Assembly (NCBI GenBank): GCA_947172415.1
Contig: OX359191.1
Location: 2,604,001-2,668,000 of the forward strand
DNA: 64,000 nt
DNA from: Chondrosia reniformis
Taxonomy: Eukaryota > Porifera > Demospongiae > Chondrillida > Chondrillidae
Reading direction: 5' to 3'
Each line of letters opens with the position of its first letter. Position 1 is the stretch's first letter. Shown here piece by piece: positions 42,514 to 53,689 of the stretch. Both the position numbers and the translations under genes were made by a program. Below the pieces are notes generated by a model. That model was not told the origin of the DNA. It made no database searches and worked only from the letters and a program-made list of their open reading frames with translations.

Positions 42514-44052
42514 GTTCTTTGTAATAGATACCAACCAGTTGTATGTAGAAGATGTATGCACTAGTTCTTTGTACTAGCTATATACTAGTTGTATGTACTA
42601 GTTGTATGTATATACCAGATGTGTGTACTAATTACATGTACTAATTTTATATATATACTAGTTGTGTGTACTAGTTTCTAGTTGCATTTACTAGTTTTAT
42701 ATACTAGTTTTATGTACTCTGTGGATACACTATTTATTTGAAAAAGTTATATTTTTATGTATTAGTTTTATGTAGTAGGTGTGTGAACTAGTTATATGTA
42801 CTATTGAAAGTTCTAGTTGTATGTATATACTAGTTGTATGAACGAGAACTAGCTATATTTACTGGTTTTAGGTACTAGTTGTATGTATTAGTTCTATGTA
42901 GTAGTTGCATGTGCTAATTGTATACACATGTTTTGTGCACTAGTTGTATGTATATGCTAGTTGTATGTACCAGCTATATACTAGTTGTATGTTCTAGTTG
43001 TATCTACTAGATACTAGTTGTACGTACTAGTTGTAGGTACTAGTTATATTTACTATTTGTATGTACTATTTGTTTGTGTGTACTAGTTATATGTACTAGT
43101 TGTATGCGCTAGCTGTATGTACTAGTTGTATGTACTATTTACATTTACTAGGTATAGGTGTATGTACTAGTTATATGTAGTAGGTTTATGTACTAGTTAT
43201 ATGTCCTAGTTGTATGTACTAGTTGAATGCACTAGTTGTATGTACTAGTTGTATGTACTAGTCACATGTACTATTTATATTTACTAGTTACTAATTTTAT
43301 GAACTAGTTGTACCCACGAATTTACATGTACTGGTTATTTGTACTAGTTAATAGTTGTGTGAACTAGTTGTATGACCTAATTGTAAATACTAGTTGTAAA
43401 TACTAGTTGTGTGAACTTGTTGTTTGTATATAATAGTTGTATGTACTAGTTTCTAGTTGCATGTACTAGTTTTATGTACTAGTTATATATACTATATGGA
43501 TGCACTATTCATATGTTCTAGTTATATATTTATGTACTAATTATATGTAGTAGGTATTTACTAGTTATAGGTCCTAGTTTTATTTAATCGTTCTATGTAC
43601 TAGTAGTTATATGAACTACTTGTATGTACTATGTTTATGTACTATTTATATGTATTAGTTATATTTTTATGTATTAGTTATTTGTTGTAGATGTGTGTAC
43701 TAGTTATATGTACTAATTGCAAATACTAGTTGTATGTACTAGTTGTATGTATATACTAGTTGTATGTACAAGTGGTAGGTTCTTGTACTAGTTATACTAG
43801 GGGCTAAGAAGGTGCTAGTTCTATGTAGTAGATACTAGTCGCATGTACTAGTTATATGTACTAGTTACTAGTTGTATGAACTAGTTGTACCTATTAATTT
43901 CATGTACTAGTTGTATGTACTAGTTGAATGTATATACCAGTTGTATGTATATACCAATTGTATGTACTAGTGTCTAGTTGTATTTACTAGTTTTTTGTAC
44001 TAGTTGTGTGGACTATGTGGATGCCCGATTTGTTTGAACTAGTTACATTTTT
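42514..44052 (-). repeat. 13-bp satellite, right arm
   Basis: Reverse-oriented array between MITE B' and element A'. It is about 1.27 kb shorter than the corresponding left-arm interval (29,753-32,564), largely because it lacks the strand-flipped segment. It contains the marker block (ggatgcactattcatatg) near 43.49-43.68 kb. No gene seen. Confidence 0.88.
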
Positions 44053-46190
44053 GGGGCGCCAGAGGCTCTCCTATATTATTGTCAAAAATTATGTTAACGT
44101 ATGATTTCCTGTTCGTAGTCTTGTATACATATATATATATATATACAGTACAATTTACAATATACTAAGGTAATCTAATATAAATAAATAAATAATATAA
44201 TATAATATAATATAATATAAATAATTCGTATGACTCCAGGAAAGGACCTAGCAACAGAATGGGCATAGTATCATAAAGTTTAGGGTATAAAAGGATTAAT
44301 AAGGGATTTTTTATTTAAGTCTTGGTTTGGTAGAAAACGGAGGACAAAGTCTGTATATAAAATGCCATAGGACTATAGAAAACCTATGTGAAATTTATAT
44401 TGAAACCAAGTGTTATATTAATAAAAATTATCAATTGATCAGATCACTGTGAAACCGATATATATCATGGCACCTGTGTATGACAAACGTCTGGCGAAGT
44501 TTTGCTTAATTAAAATTGCAACACCATCAAGATATAATGAAGAATGCAAGTTTACGATTGTGGAATCTGGTGATGTATTATGATGTTTCCCTAGTGCGTC
44601 ACCAACACCTCGTATGTTGTTCGGTACATATTTAATGGATTATCATGTGACGTTGGGAAACCATCACGGATCGTTGCAAAAGAAGATCATCCTTTCGAGA
44701 ACGGCTATGACAAGTCGACGCTCTACTACGAGAAGGAGCTACGGAATAAACGAGTTGTCGCGAAGGTTAGATAAAGCGTATTTGTGTACGTTTCCGTTAA
44801 GTTTGAGGCAGAATTGTCCCTATATTGATGCAAAAGAAATTGGTTTAGTCGACCTTAATAAAACTTTGGTAATTGAAGCTCTGTCTTCTCTTCTTATGCT
44901 TTTTGTTCATATTTTTACTTGTCCATGTGTAGCCATTCCTTACCTATGCCATTTTGTAACTTGTACACAAGGGACATCATATACGTATATAAAGGCCTTG
45001 GCCTTTTATGTCCCTTGTGTACAAGTTACAAAATGGTCTCTAACCCTGTTGATTATGCCAATGCATGCAACCAACCATCGGTGTTCTTAGCTCCCTCACA
45101 AGGCAAATCAAATCTGTGTGGCTATTAGCTGAGACCCCTTTAATACTGGAGCCTTTGTTGATATATGGCATGCAGATGCATCATCTTCAGTCTATACTAA
45201 GGTGTGAAAAGGTAATTGGTAGGCCATGTGTTCTACCTCGCAATTGGATGATCTGTATCAACTACTACTCTCTATGCAGTAGTTGAGGATTTCAAAACCT
45301 GCAACAGTACTAGTGTGACTAAAGTCTTGTGCTGTTTAAAATACTGATTATCCTAGGGGTCACTTGGATCTCTTTAAATTTGTAACTTGCACTGCATGTG
45401 TAGCTAGTACTTGATTGTAATTTTAATATTGTATAGTCACTTGGCCCTCTTAAATTTGTAACTTGTACTGTGTAGTATTTGATAGTAATTTTAATATTGC
45501 CAGTAACTTTCACTGCGTAGTGTACTTGAGTGTGATTAGCCTCACTGTACTTAAGACATTCACTATGAGCAATTTTGTTATGAGATTCTACTGTACACAT
45601 GGAAAACATACACACATGGTTAAGAATAAAGCCTTGTTGAACATCAGTAACATAAATTTACTAGTTCTGGACGTTTCAACCCGGAAGTCTTCATCAGTAA
45701 TACAGGAAAGGGAATATCAAGTAGTAAATTAGTAAATTCGTGTTCCTGAAGCTCAACAAGGCTTTATTCTCATAATGATCGCAACAAACACTCCTAATTC
45801 CTACACATGGACAAGTTAAAATATGAACAAAAAGCGTAAGAAGAGAAGACAGAGCTTCAATTACCAAAGTTTTATTATATATATATATATATATCTGTCA
45901 AAAAATGGCGGACGTTCGGCTAGCTTCCGTTTTCTAGCTTAAAATTAGCTTTCTCTTCCTTAGCGTAGAACATTGAACGAACGAAATGGACTTAAAAACC
46001 ACCCTTACTAATACTTTGTAAAGTGAAGCTTGCGAAAAACGTTTTCTACGAGATATGGCCTTGAAAAATTGACGACCAACAAGAGTCGATTGGAAATCAG
46101 TTAACCGGCTATCTATGGGAACATGCCAAGCAGTTCGAGTTTACTTAGGGGCGCCTGGCGCTCCACGAGTTTTTAAACTCGAAATACTTC
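44053..46190 (+). mobile_element. Composite element A', right-arm copy
   Basis: Inverted partner of 27,607-29,752. The shell starts with GGGGCGCC (44,053-44,060) and ends with GGGGCGCCTGGCGCTCC (46,148-46,164), then a hairpin (cgagtttttaaactcg, 46,166-46,181) and gaaatacttc. The nested insertion spans about 44,145-45,876. Its outer inverted repeat is 44,857-44,932 / 45,801-45,876, and its perfect 29-bp hairpin arms are 44,949-44,977 and 45,008-45,036. The small fold-back is 45,621-45,772. The two copies of a 98-codon frame shared by A and A' (28,184 and 45,615) differ at only two residues, which gives a feel for arm similarity. Confidence 0.62.
44467..44774 (+). pseudogene. Possible captured, decayed two-part coding segment inside element A'
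   Basis: An ATG at 44,467 opens 36 codons (MAPVYDKRLAKF... to ESGD). A second open stretch of 59 codons (44,595-44,774, CVTNTSYVVRYIFNG... to RVVAKVR-stop) continues in phase if the 20 bases between (44,575-44,594, gtattatgatgtttccctag) are removed as a GT-AG interval. The composition looks protein-like (charged, few low-complexity runs). I recognise no family. In the left-arm copy the same two frames are also open (start reads MVHVYDKRLAKF). Of the codon differences I could see, nine change the residue and one is silent, so there is no sign of purifying selection since duplication. A 20-nt intron would be exceptional in an animal; chance or a frameshifted pseudogene is more likely. An overlapping 158-codon frame (44,614-45,090) runs into the hairpin and is less convincing. 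Confidence 0.25.
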
Positions 46191-47450
46191 TTTAATATAT
46201 TAGTTATATGTAGTAGGTGCGTGTACTAGTTATATGTACTAGTTGAAAGTACTAGTTGAAAGTACTAGTTGTATATACGTACTAGTTGTATGTACGTACT
46301 AGTTGTATGTACTAGAACTAGCTATATTTACTAGTTTTAGGTACTAGTTGGGGGTATTAGTTGTATGTAGTAGTTGCATGTAGTAATTGTATGTACAGGT
46401 TCTGTGTACTAATTGTATGTATATACTAGTTGCATGTACTAGTTGTACGTACTAGTTGTACGTACTAGTTGTATCTACTAGTTGTATTTACTATTTGTAA
46501 GTTCTATTTATATGTCTTTGCACTAGTTATATGTACTAGTTGTAGCCATAGCTGTATGTACTAGTTGTATGTACTATTTACATTTACTAGGTATACTTGT
46601 GTGTACTAGTTATATGTTCTTGTTGCATGTACTAGTTGCATGCACTAGTTGTATGTACTAGTTGTATGTACTAGTCACATGTACTAATTATATTTACTAG
46701 TTACTAATTCTATGAACTAATTTTAACTAAGAATTTTATGTACTACTTGTATGTACTAGTTGTCTGTACTAGTTGTATGTATATACCAGTTGTATGTACT
46801 AGTTAAATCTACTAGTTTTATATGTATACTAGTTGTATGTATTATGTGCATGTACTATTCACATATACTAGTTATATGTTTATGCATTAGTTATATGTGA
46901 TAGGTGTGTGTACTTGTTATATGTAGTAGGTGTGTGTACTTGTTATATGTAGTAGGTGTGTGTACTTGTTATATGTACTAGTTGAAAGTACTAGTTGTAC
47001 CTGCTAATTGTATGTACACGTTCCGTGTACTAGTTGCATGTTTATACTAGTTATATGTTTATTTTAGTTGTAGGTACTAGTTTTGTACTAGTTTTGTACT
47101 AGTTGTATGTACTAGTTTTTTGAATTAGTTGTAGGTTCTGGTACAAGTTATACTAGGAACTAGGAAGGAAGTCGTTCTCTATACTACTTGTGTTGTTTGT
47201 TTGAACTAGTTTTATGTACTAATTGTATGTACTAGTTGTATGGACTAGTTGTATGTACTTGTTGGATGTACTAATACTAGTTATATTCACTAGTTGTAGG
47301 TGCTAGTTGTATGTACAAGTTGTGTGTGGTAGTTGTATGTACTAATTTTATGTACTAGTTAGATGTACTAGTTGTATGTACTAGTTGTGTGTACTAGATA
47401 TGAACAAGTTGTATGTACAAGATACGGGCACAAGTTTTTTGTAGTAGCTA
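46191..47450 (-). repeat. 13-bp satellite, right arm
   Basis: Reverse-oriented array, the inverted partner of 25,941-27,606, but with a single copy of the block that is duplicated (419 bp) on the left. A triplicated 32-bp run (gtaggtgtgtgtacttgtta) lies around 46,890-46,985. No gene seen. Confidence 0.88.
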
Positions 47451-47729
47451 TCAGAGAGTACGGTAGTACTCTCTAAGTAGGGAAGTAGGGACTATGCACA
47501 TCACTTCTATGTTTGGGCGCATCGATCCCTACTTCTAGTACATCCATGATGCGCCCAAACATAGAAGTGATGTGCATAGTTAAGTTTCAGTATGCCACTT
47601 CTGCAATGTTAGCCTTACCATATGATCACTTTCTTGTTTCGTTATTTTTTTAGATATGATAGATACGGTTGCAGGGACTGCCACCCCTACTTCTTATTTC
47701 ATTTTTTAAATGTTTTATTTACTTGTAGA
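47451..47729 (-). mobile_element. Helitron-like element copy 2', internally deleted right-arm partner
   Basis: Inverted partner of 25,107-25,940. The terminal hairpin (47,453-47,474, AGAGAGTAC-ggta-GTACTCTCT) is followed directly by the inverted-repeat part with CTATGTTTGGGCGCATC and its complement. It ends ttatttacttgtagac at 47,729. About 550 bp present on the left, including the GAA microsatellite, is missing. Satellite flanks on both sides match the left copy in inverted order (cacaagttttttgtagtag and gactagttgtgtgaactag). Confidence 0.6.
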
Positions 47730-50700
47730 CTAGTTGTGTGAACTAGTTGTACCTACTAATTTTATGTACTAGTTAAATGTGCTAGCGTTATATATATACT
47801 AGTTGTAAGGACTAGTTTCTAGTTGTATGTACTAGGTTTATGTACCCGTTCTATGTACTAGTTGTATGTACTTTTTATAATAACTAGGTATATGTGTATG
47901 TACTAGTTGTGTGTAGTAGGTGCATGTATTAGTTATATGTCTTAGTTGTTTGTACTAGTTGTATGTTCTAGTTCAATGTAATAGTTGTATGCACTAGTTG
48001 TATGTTCTGTTTTGTGTGTACTGTTAGGATGTACTAGTTGTATGTACTAATTGCATGTACTAGTTGTATGCACTAGTTTTATGAAGTAGTTCTATTTTTA
48101 TTTACTAGTTGTAGGTGCTAGTTATATGTAGCAGATGTATGTACTATTTGTATCTACTATTTGTATGTACTATGTGTATGTACTATTTATAAGTACCAGT
48201 TATATGTATGTAGTAGTTATTTGTTTGTGAATTAGTTATATAGACTAGTTGTTTGTCCTAGTTGTATGTACTAGTTGAATGTACTAGTTATATGTACTTG
48301 TTACTAGTTGTATGAACTAGTTGTATGTTCCAGTTGTATGTACTAGTTGCATATACTGGTTATATGTACTAGTAAATAGTTGTGTGTAGTTGTACGACCT
48401 AATTGTAAATACTAGTTGTATTTTAGCTGGTTGTTTGTATATAATAGTTGTATGAACTAGTTAAATTCACTAGTTTTATGTACTAGTTGTATGTACTATA
48501 TTTATGTACTAATTATATGTGTATGTACTAGTCATATGTAATAGTTATATGTACTAGTTATATGTACTAGTTGTATGTACTAGTTGCATGTACTAGTTGT
48601 ATTTACTAATAGTATATACTAGTTGTAGGTTCTATTCCTAATTATACCAGGAACTAGGGAGTTACTAGTTGTATATACTAGACACTAGTTGTATGTACTA
48701 GTTATATGTACTAGTTATATGTACTAGTTGTATGTACCAGTGTTGTGTAATTGTTGTATGTACTACTTGTATGTACTATTTATATTTACTAGTTGTATAT
48801 ACTAGTTGTATGTACTACTTATATGTACTCGTTACATTTGTATGTACTGGGTGTATGTACTAGTTGTTTGTTCTAGTTATATAACCTAGTTGTACGTACT
48901 ATTTGTATGTCCCATATATGTGTGTATGTACTAGGTATATGTACTACTTGTATGCACTAGCTGTATTAGGTGGTTGTATGTACTAATTCTATATACTAGT
49001 TGTATGTACGAGGTGTATGTACTAGATATGAACCAGTTGTATGTACAAGATGCATGCACTAGTTCTTTGTACAAGCTATATACTGGTTTTATGAACTAGT
49101 TGTATGTACTAGTTGTATGTACTAGTTGTATACACTATTCGCATGTACTGGTTATATGTACTAGTTACTAATTGTTTGAACTAGTTGTAGCTATTAAGTT
49201 TATGTACTAGTTGGATGTATATACCAGTTGTATGTACTAGTTAAATGTACTAATTTTATATATATACTAGTTGTATGTACTGGTTTCTAGTCGTATTTAC
49301 TAGTTTCATGTACTAGTTGTATGTACTATGTGGATGCACTATTTATTTGAATTAGTTACATTTTTATGTATTAGTTAGGTGTTTGTTCTAGTTATATGTC
49401 CAAGTTGTATGCACTAGCTGTATGTACTATTTGCATGTACTGTTAGGATGTACTAGTTGCATGTACTAGTTGCATGTACTAGTTGCATGTACTAGTTGTA
49501 TTTACTAATAGTATATACTAGTTGTAGGTTCTATTCCTAATTATACCAGGAACTAGGGAGTTACTAGTTGTATATACTAGACACTAGTTGTATGTACTAG
49601 TTATATATACTAGTTACTAGTTGTGTGAACTAGTTGTACCTACTAATTTTATGTACTAGTTGTATGTACTCTTTGTATGTATATCCTAGTTTTATGTACT
49701 AGTAAAATGTACTAGTGTTATATATATACTAGTTGTATGGACTAGTTTCTAGTTGTGTGTACTAGTTTTATGTACCCGTTCTATGTACTAGTTGTATGTA
49801 CTATTTATAATTACTAGGTATATGTGTATAAACTAGTTGCATGTAGTAGGTGTATGTACTAGTTATATGTCCTAGTTGGATTGTACTAGTTGTATGTTCT
49901 AGGTGATTGTACTAGTTGTATGTACTAGTTGTATGTACTATTTGTGTGTACTGTTAGGATGTACTAGTTGTATGTACTAATTGCATGTACTAGTTGTGTG
50001 CACAAGGTTTATGAAGTAGTTCTATTTTTATTTACTAGTTGTAGGTGCTAGTTATATGTAGCAGATGTATGTACTATTTGTATCTACTATTTGTATGTAC
50101 TATGTGTATGTACTATTTATAAGTACCAGTTATATGTATGTAGTAGTTATATGTTTGTGAATTAGTTATATAGACTAGTTGTTTGTCCTAGTTGTATGTA
50201 CTAGTTGAATGTACTAGTTATATGTACTTGTTACTAGTTGTATGAACTAGTTGTATGTTCCAGTCGTATGTACTAGTTGCATATACTGGTTATATGTACT
50301 AGTTAATAGTTGTGTGTAGTTGTACGACCTAATTGTAAATACTAGTTGTATTTTAGCTGGTTGTTTGTATATAATAGTTGTATGAACTAGTTAAATTCAC
50401 TAGTTTTATGTACTAGTTGTATGTACTATATTTATGTACTAATTATATGTGTATGTACTAGTCATATGTAATAGTTATATGTACTAGTTATATGTACTAG
50501 TTGCATGTACTAGTTGCATGTACTAGTTGTATTTACTAATAGTATATACTAGTTGTAGGTTCTATTCCTAATTATACCAGGAACTAGGGAGTTACTAGTT
50601 GTATACACTAGACACTAGTTGTATGTACTAGTTATATGTACTAGTTACTAGTTGTGTGAACTAGTTGTACCTACTAATTTTATGTACTAGTTGTATGTAC

Positions 50701-53238
50701 TCTTTGTATGTATATCCTAGTTTTATGTACTAGTAAAATGTACTAATTTTATGTACTAGTTGTATGTACTCTTTGTATGTATATCCTAGTTTTATGTACT
50801 AGTAAAATGTACTAGTGTTATATATATACTAGTTGTATGGACTAGTTTCTAGTTGTGTGTACTAGTTTTATGTACCCGTTCTATGTACTAGTTGTATGTA
50901 CTATTTATAATTACTAGGTATATGTGTATGTACTAGTTGTATGTAGTAAGTGTATGTACTAGTTATATGTCCTAGTTGGATTGTACTAGTTGTATGTTCT
51001 AGGTGATTGTACTAGTTGTATGTACTAGTTGTATGTACTATTTGTGTGTACTGTTAGGATGTACTAGTTGTATGTACTAATTGCATGTACTAGTTGTGTG
51101 CACAAGGTTTATGAAGTAGTTCTATTTTTATTTACTAGTTGTAGGTGCTAGTTATATGTAGCAGATGTTTGTACTATTTGTATCTACTATTTGTATGTAC
51201 TATGTGTATGTACTATTTATAAGTACCAGTTATATGTATGTAGTAGTTATATTTGTGAACTAGTTATATATACTAGTTGTATGCACTAGCTGTATGTACA
51301 AGTTGTGTGTACTATTTATAATTACAAGGTATATGTGTATTTACTAGTTATATGTAGTTGGTGTATGTACTAGTTATATATCCTAGTTGTTTGTCCTAGT
51401 TGTATGTACAAGTTGCATGTACTAGTTATATGTACTAGTTAATAGTTGTGTGAAATAATTTTACGACCTAATTGTAATTACTAGTTGTATGAACTAGTTG
51501 TTTGTATATAATAGTTGTATGAACTAATTAAATGTGCTAGTGATATATGCTATATGGATGCACTATTCATATGTACTAGTTATATATTTATATACTAATT
51601 ATATGTGGTAGGTGTGTACTAGTTATAGGTCCTAGTTTTTTGTACTCGTTCTATGTACTAGTAGTTGATTGAACTACTTGTGTATACAATTTATACGTAC
51701 TAGCTATATTTTTCTGTATAAGTTATATGTGGTAGATTGTGTATTAGTTATAGGTACTAATTGCAAGTACTAGTTGTATGTACTAGTTGTATGGACTAGT
51801 ACTAATTACATTTACCAGTTGTAGGTACTAGTTGTATATACTAGTTGTATGTATATACTAGTTGTATTTACTAGCTATGTACTGGTTGTATGTTCTAGTT
51901 GTATGTACCAGTTGAATGTACAAGTGGTAGGTTCTTGTACTAGTTATACTAGGTGCTAAAAAGGTACTAGTTGTATGTACTAGTTGTATGTACTATTTAT
52001 AAATATTAGGTAAAAGTGTATAAACTAGTTAAATTTAGTATATGTATATACTATTTATATGTCCTAGTTGTTTTTCCTAGTTGTGTGTAGTAGTTATGTA
52101 CTAGTTGAATATACAAGTTGTACGTTCTAATATTATGTACTCATTCTGTGAGCTAGTTGTACAAACTAGTTTCTAGTTGTATGTACTAGTTATATGTGCT
52201 AGTTTTATATACTAGTTGTTTATACTAGTTGTATGCACTATTTATAATTACAAGGTATATGTATTTACTACTTATTTGTAGTAGGTGTATGTCCTAGCTG
52301 TTTGTCGTAGTTGTATAGACTAGTTGAACGTACTAGTTGTATGTACTAATTGTTTGTACTAGGTGTGGGTCCTATTTGGTATGTATTAATTGTATGTACT
52401 AGTTGCATGGACTAGTTTTATGTACTAGACCTACTTATATTTAGTAGTTGTAGGTACTAGCTGTATGTAAAAGTTGTATGTAATAGTTGTATGTACTAAT
52501 TGTATGTACCAGTTATATACCAGTTGTATGTATTAGTTGTATGTATATACTAGTTATAAATAATAGCTATGCACTAGTTGCATATACAAGTTGTACGTTC
52601 TAGTATCATGTACTCGTTCTATGAACCAGTTATATGTACTTGTTTATAGTTGTATGTATTAGTTGTATGTAGTTATTGTATGAACTATATGTATGTACTA
52701 TTTATATGTGCCAGTTATATGTGTATTTACTGGTTATATGTTTGTGTACTAGTTATATGTACTAGTTGTGTGCACTAGCTGTATGTACTAGTTGTATGTA
52801 CTATTCATAATTACTAGTTATATGTGTATTTATTAGTTATATGTAGTAGATGTATGTACTAGTTATACGTCCTAGTTGTTTGTCCTAGTTGTATGAACTA
52901 GTTGTACGTACTAAATACTATTTGTATGTACTAGTCGAATGTAGTAGTTATTTGTACTAGTTGAATGTATAAGTAGTGGGTAATTGTTGTATGTACTAGT
53001 TATATGGACTGGTTTTATGTACTAGTTGTATGTACTAGTTGTGTGTACTAGTTATACGTACTATTGCCTAATTGTATGTACTAGTTGTATGTACTAGATG
53101 TTTGAACTAATTTTAGGTTCTAATACAAGTTATACTAGGTACTAGGAATGAAATAGTTCTATAAACTACTTGTTTGTTTGTGTGAACTAGTTTTCTGTAC
53201 TAGTTGTATGTACTATATTTATGTACTAATTATATGTG
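47730..53238 (-). repeat. 13-bp satellite with 1.03-1.10-kb tandem blocks
   Basis: Reverse-oriented array. The marker tctattcctaattatacc occurs at 48,631, 49,530 and 50,561. ctgttaggatgtactagttg occurs at about 48,021, 49,951 and 51,051. The blocks at 49.64-50.66 kb and 50.74-51.24 kb are nearly identical. A 69-bp duplication (atgtactctttgtatgtata) is visible at about 50,665-50,803. From 51.5 kb the text is a direct relative of 38.4-41.4 kb. No gene seen. Confidence 0.87.
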
Positions 53239-53382
53239 TATGAAAAATCTAATATACCATTTTCCTACATGCTATATGCCTATTCTGTAAAAAGAGCCTA
53301 TAGGGGAACTAAACCTAAAGAGAGCTTTAGATGAAGATACAGGAGTCTTTTCTTCCTTCTTTTCCCTTCTTTCATCTTCTTC

Positions 53383-53440
53383 TCCACTGAGTCAGACAGC
53401 CGTTTCTGGGAATTCCACCCTTCATCAGTGATCCTGGGAG
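53383..53440 (-). ncRNA. Hammerhead-ribozyme-like core in the Penelope-like 3' UTR
   Basis: On the minus strand the conserved pieces occur in order and at plausible spacing: CTGATGA (53,428-53,422), a stem-II region with GGG...CCC pairing, GAAAC (53,406-53,402), a 4-nt loop GGCT, then GTC (53,397-53,395). AC/GU forms the 2-bp stem III. TCA before CTGATGA pairs with TGA after GTC to start stem I, which continues imperfectly. Short stem III hammerheads are known in Penelope-like elements. Weak points are the A/A mismatch at the base of stem II and the interrupted stem I, so activity is uncertain. Confidence 0.5.
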
Positions 53441-53689
53441 TCTTTGTCTTTTTCTTTATCTTGATCTTCTGTGAATCCTTGGCTCTCTATGCTAAATCTA
53501 GGGACCTTATATACACTATTTTGACACCAAAAGTTAAATAAGGTGTTAACTAAGACACATGATGAAATTTAATTTTATGAAAGGAATGTAGGTCCAATTA
53601 ACTTTTATGAATTAATTATAAATCTATTAGTAAACTCGCTTGTACAGGTAAAACAGGCTCAGCATAACTATAGACGAAAGTAGGACATA

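Larger units (their letters stand above)
38170..48480 (-). repeat. Right arm of a large interrupted palindrome
   Basis: Inverted partner of 24,255-35,470, carrying the same elements in mirror order: B' (42,004-42,511), A' (44,053-46,190) and Helitron-like copy 2' (47,451-47,729). It differs by the LINE insertion at 39,627-41,172, an internal deletion in copy 2', and the lack of the left arm's 419-bp duplication and flipped segment. Beyond about 48,480 the correspondence is lost to local duplications. Confidence 0.85.
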
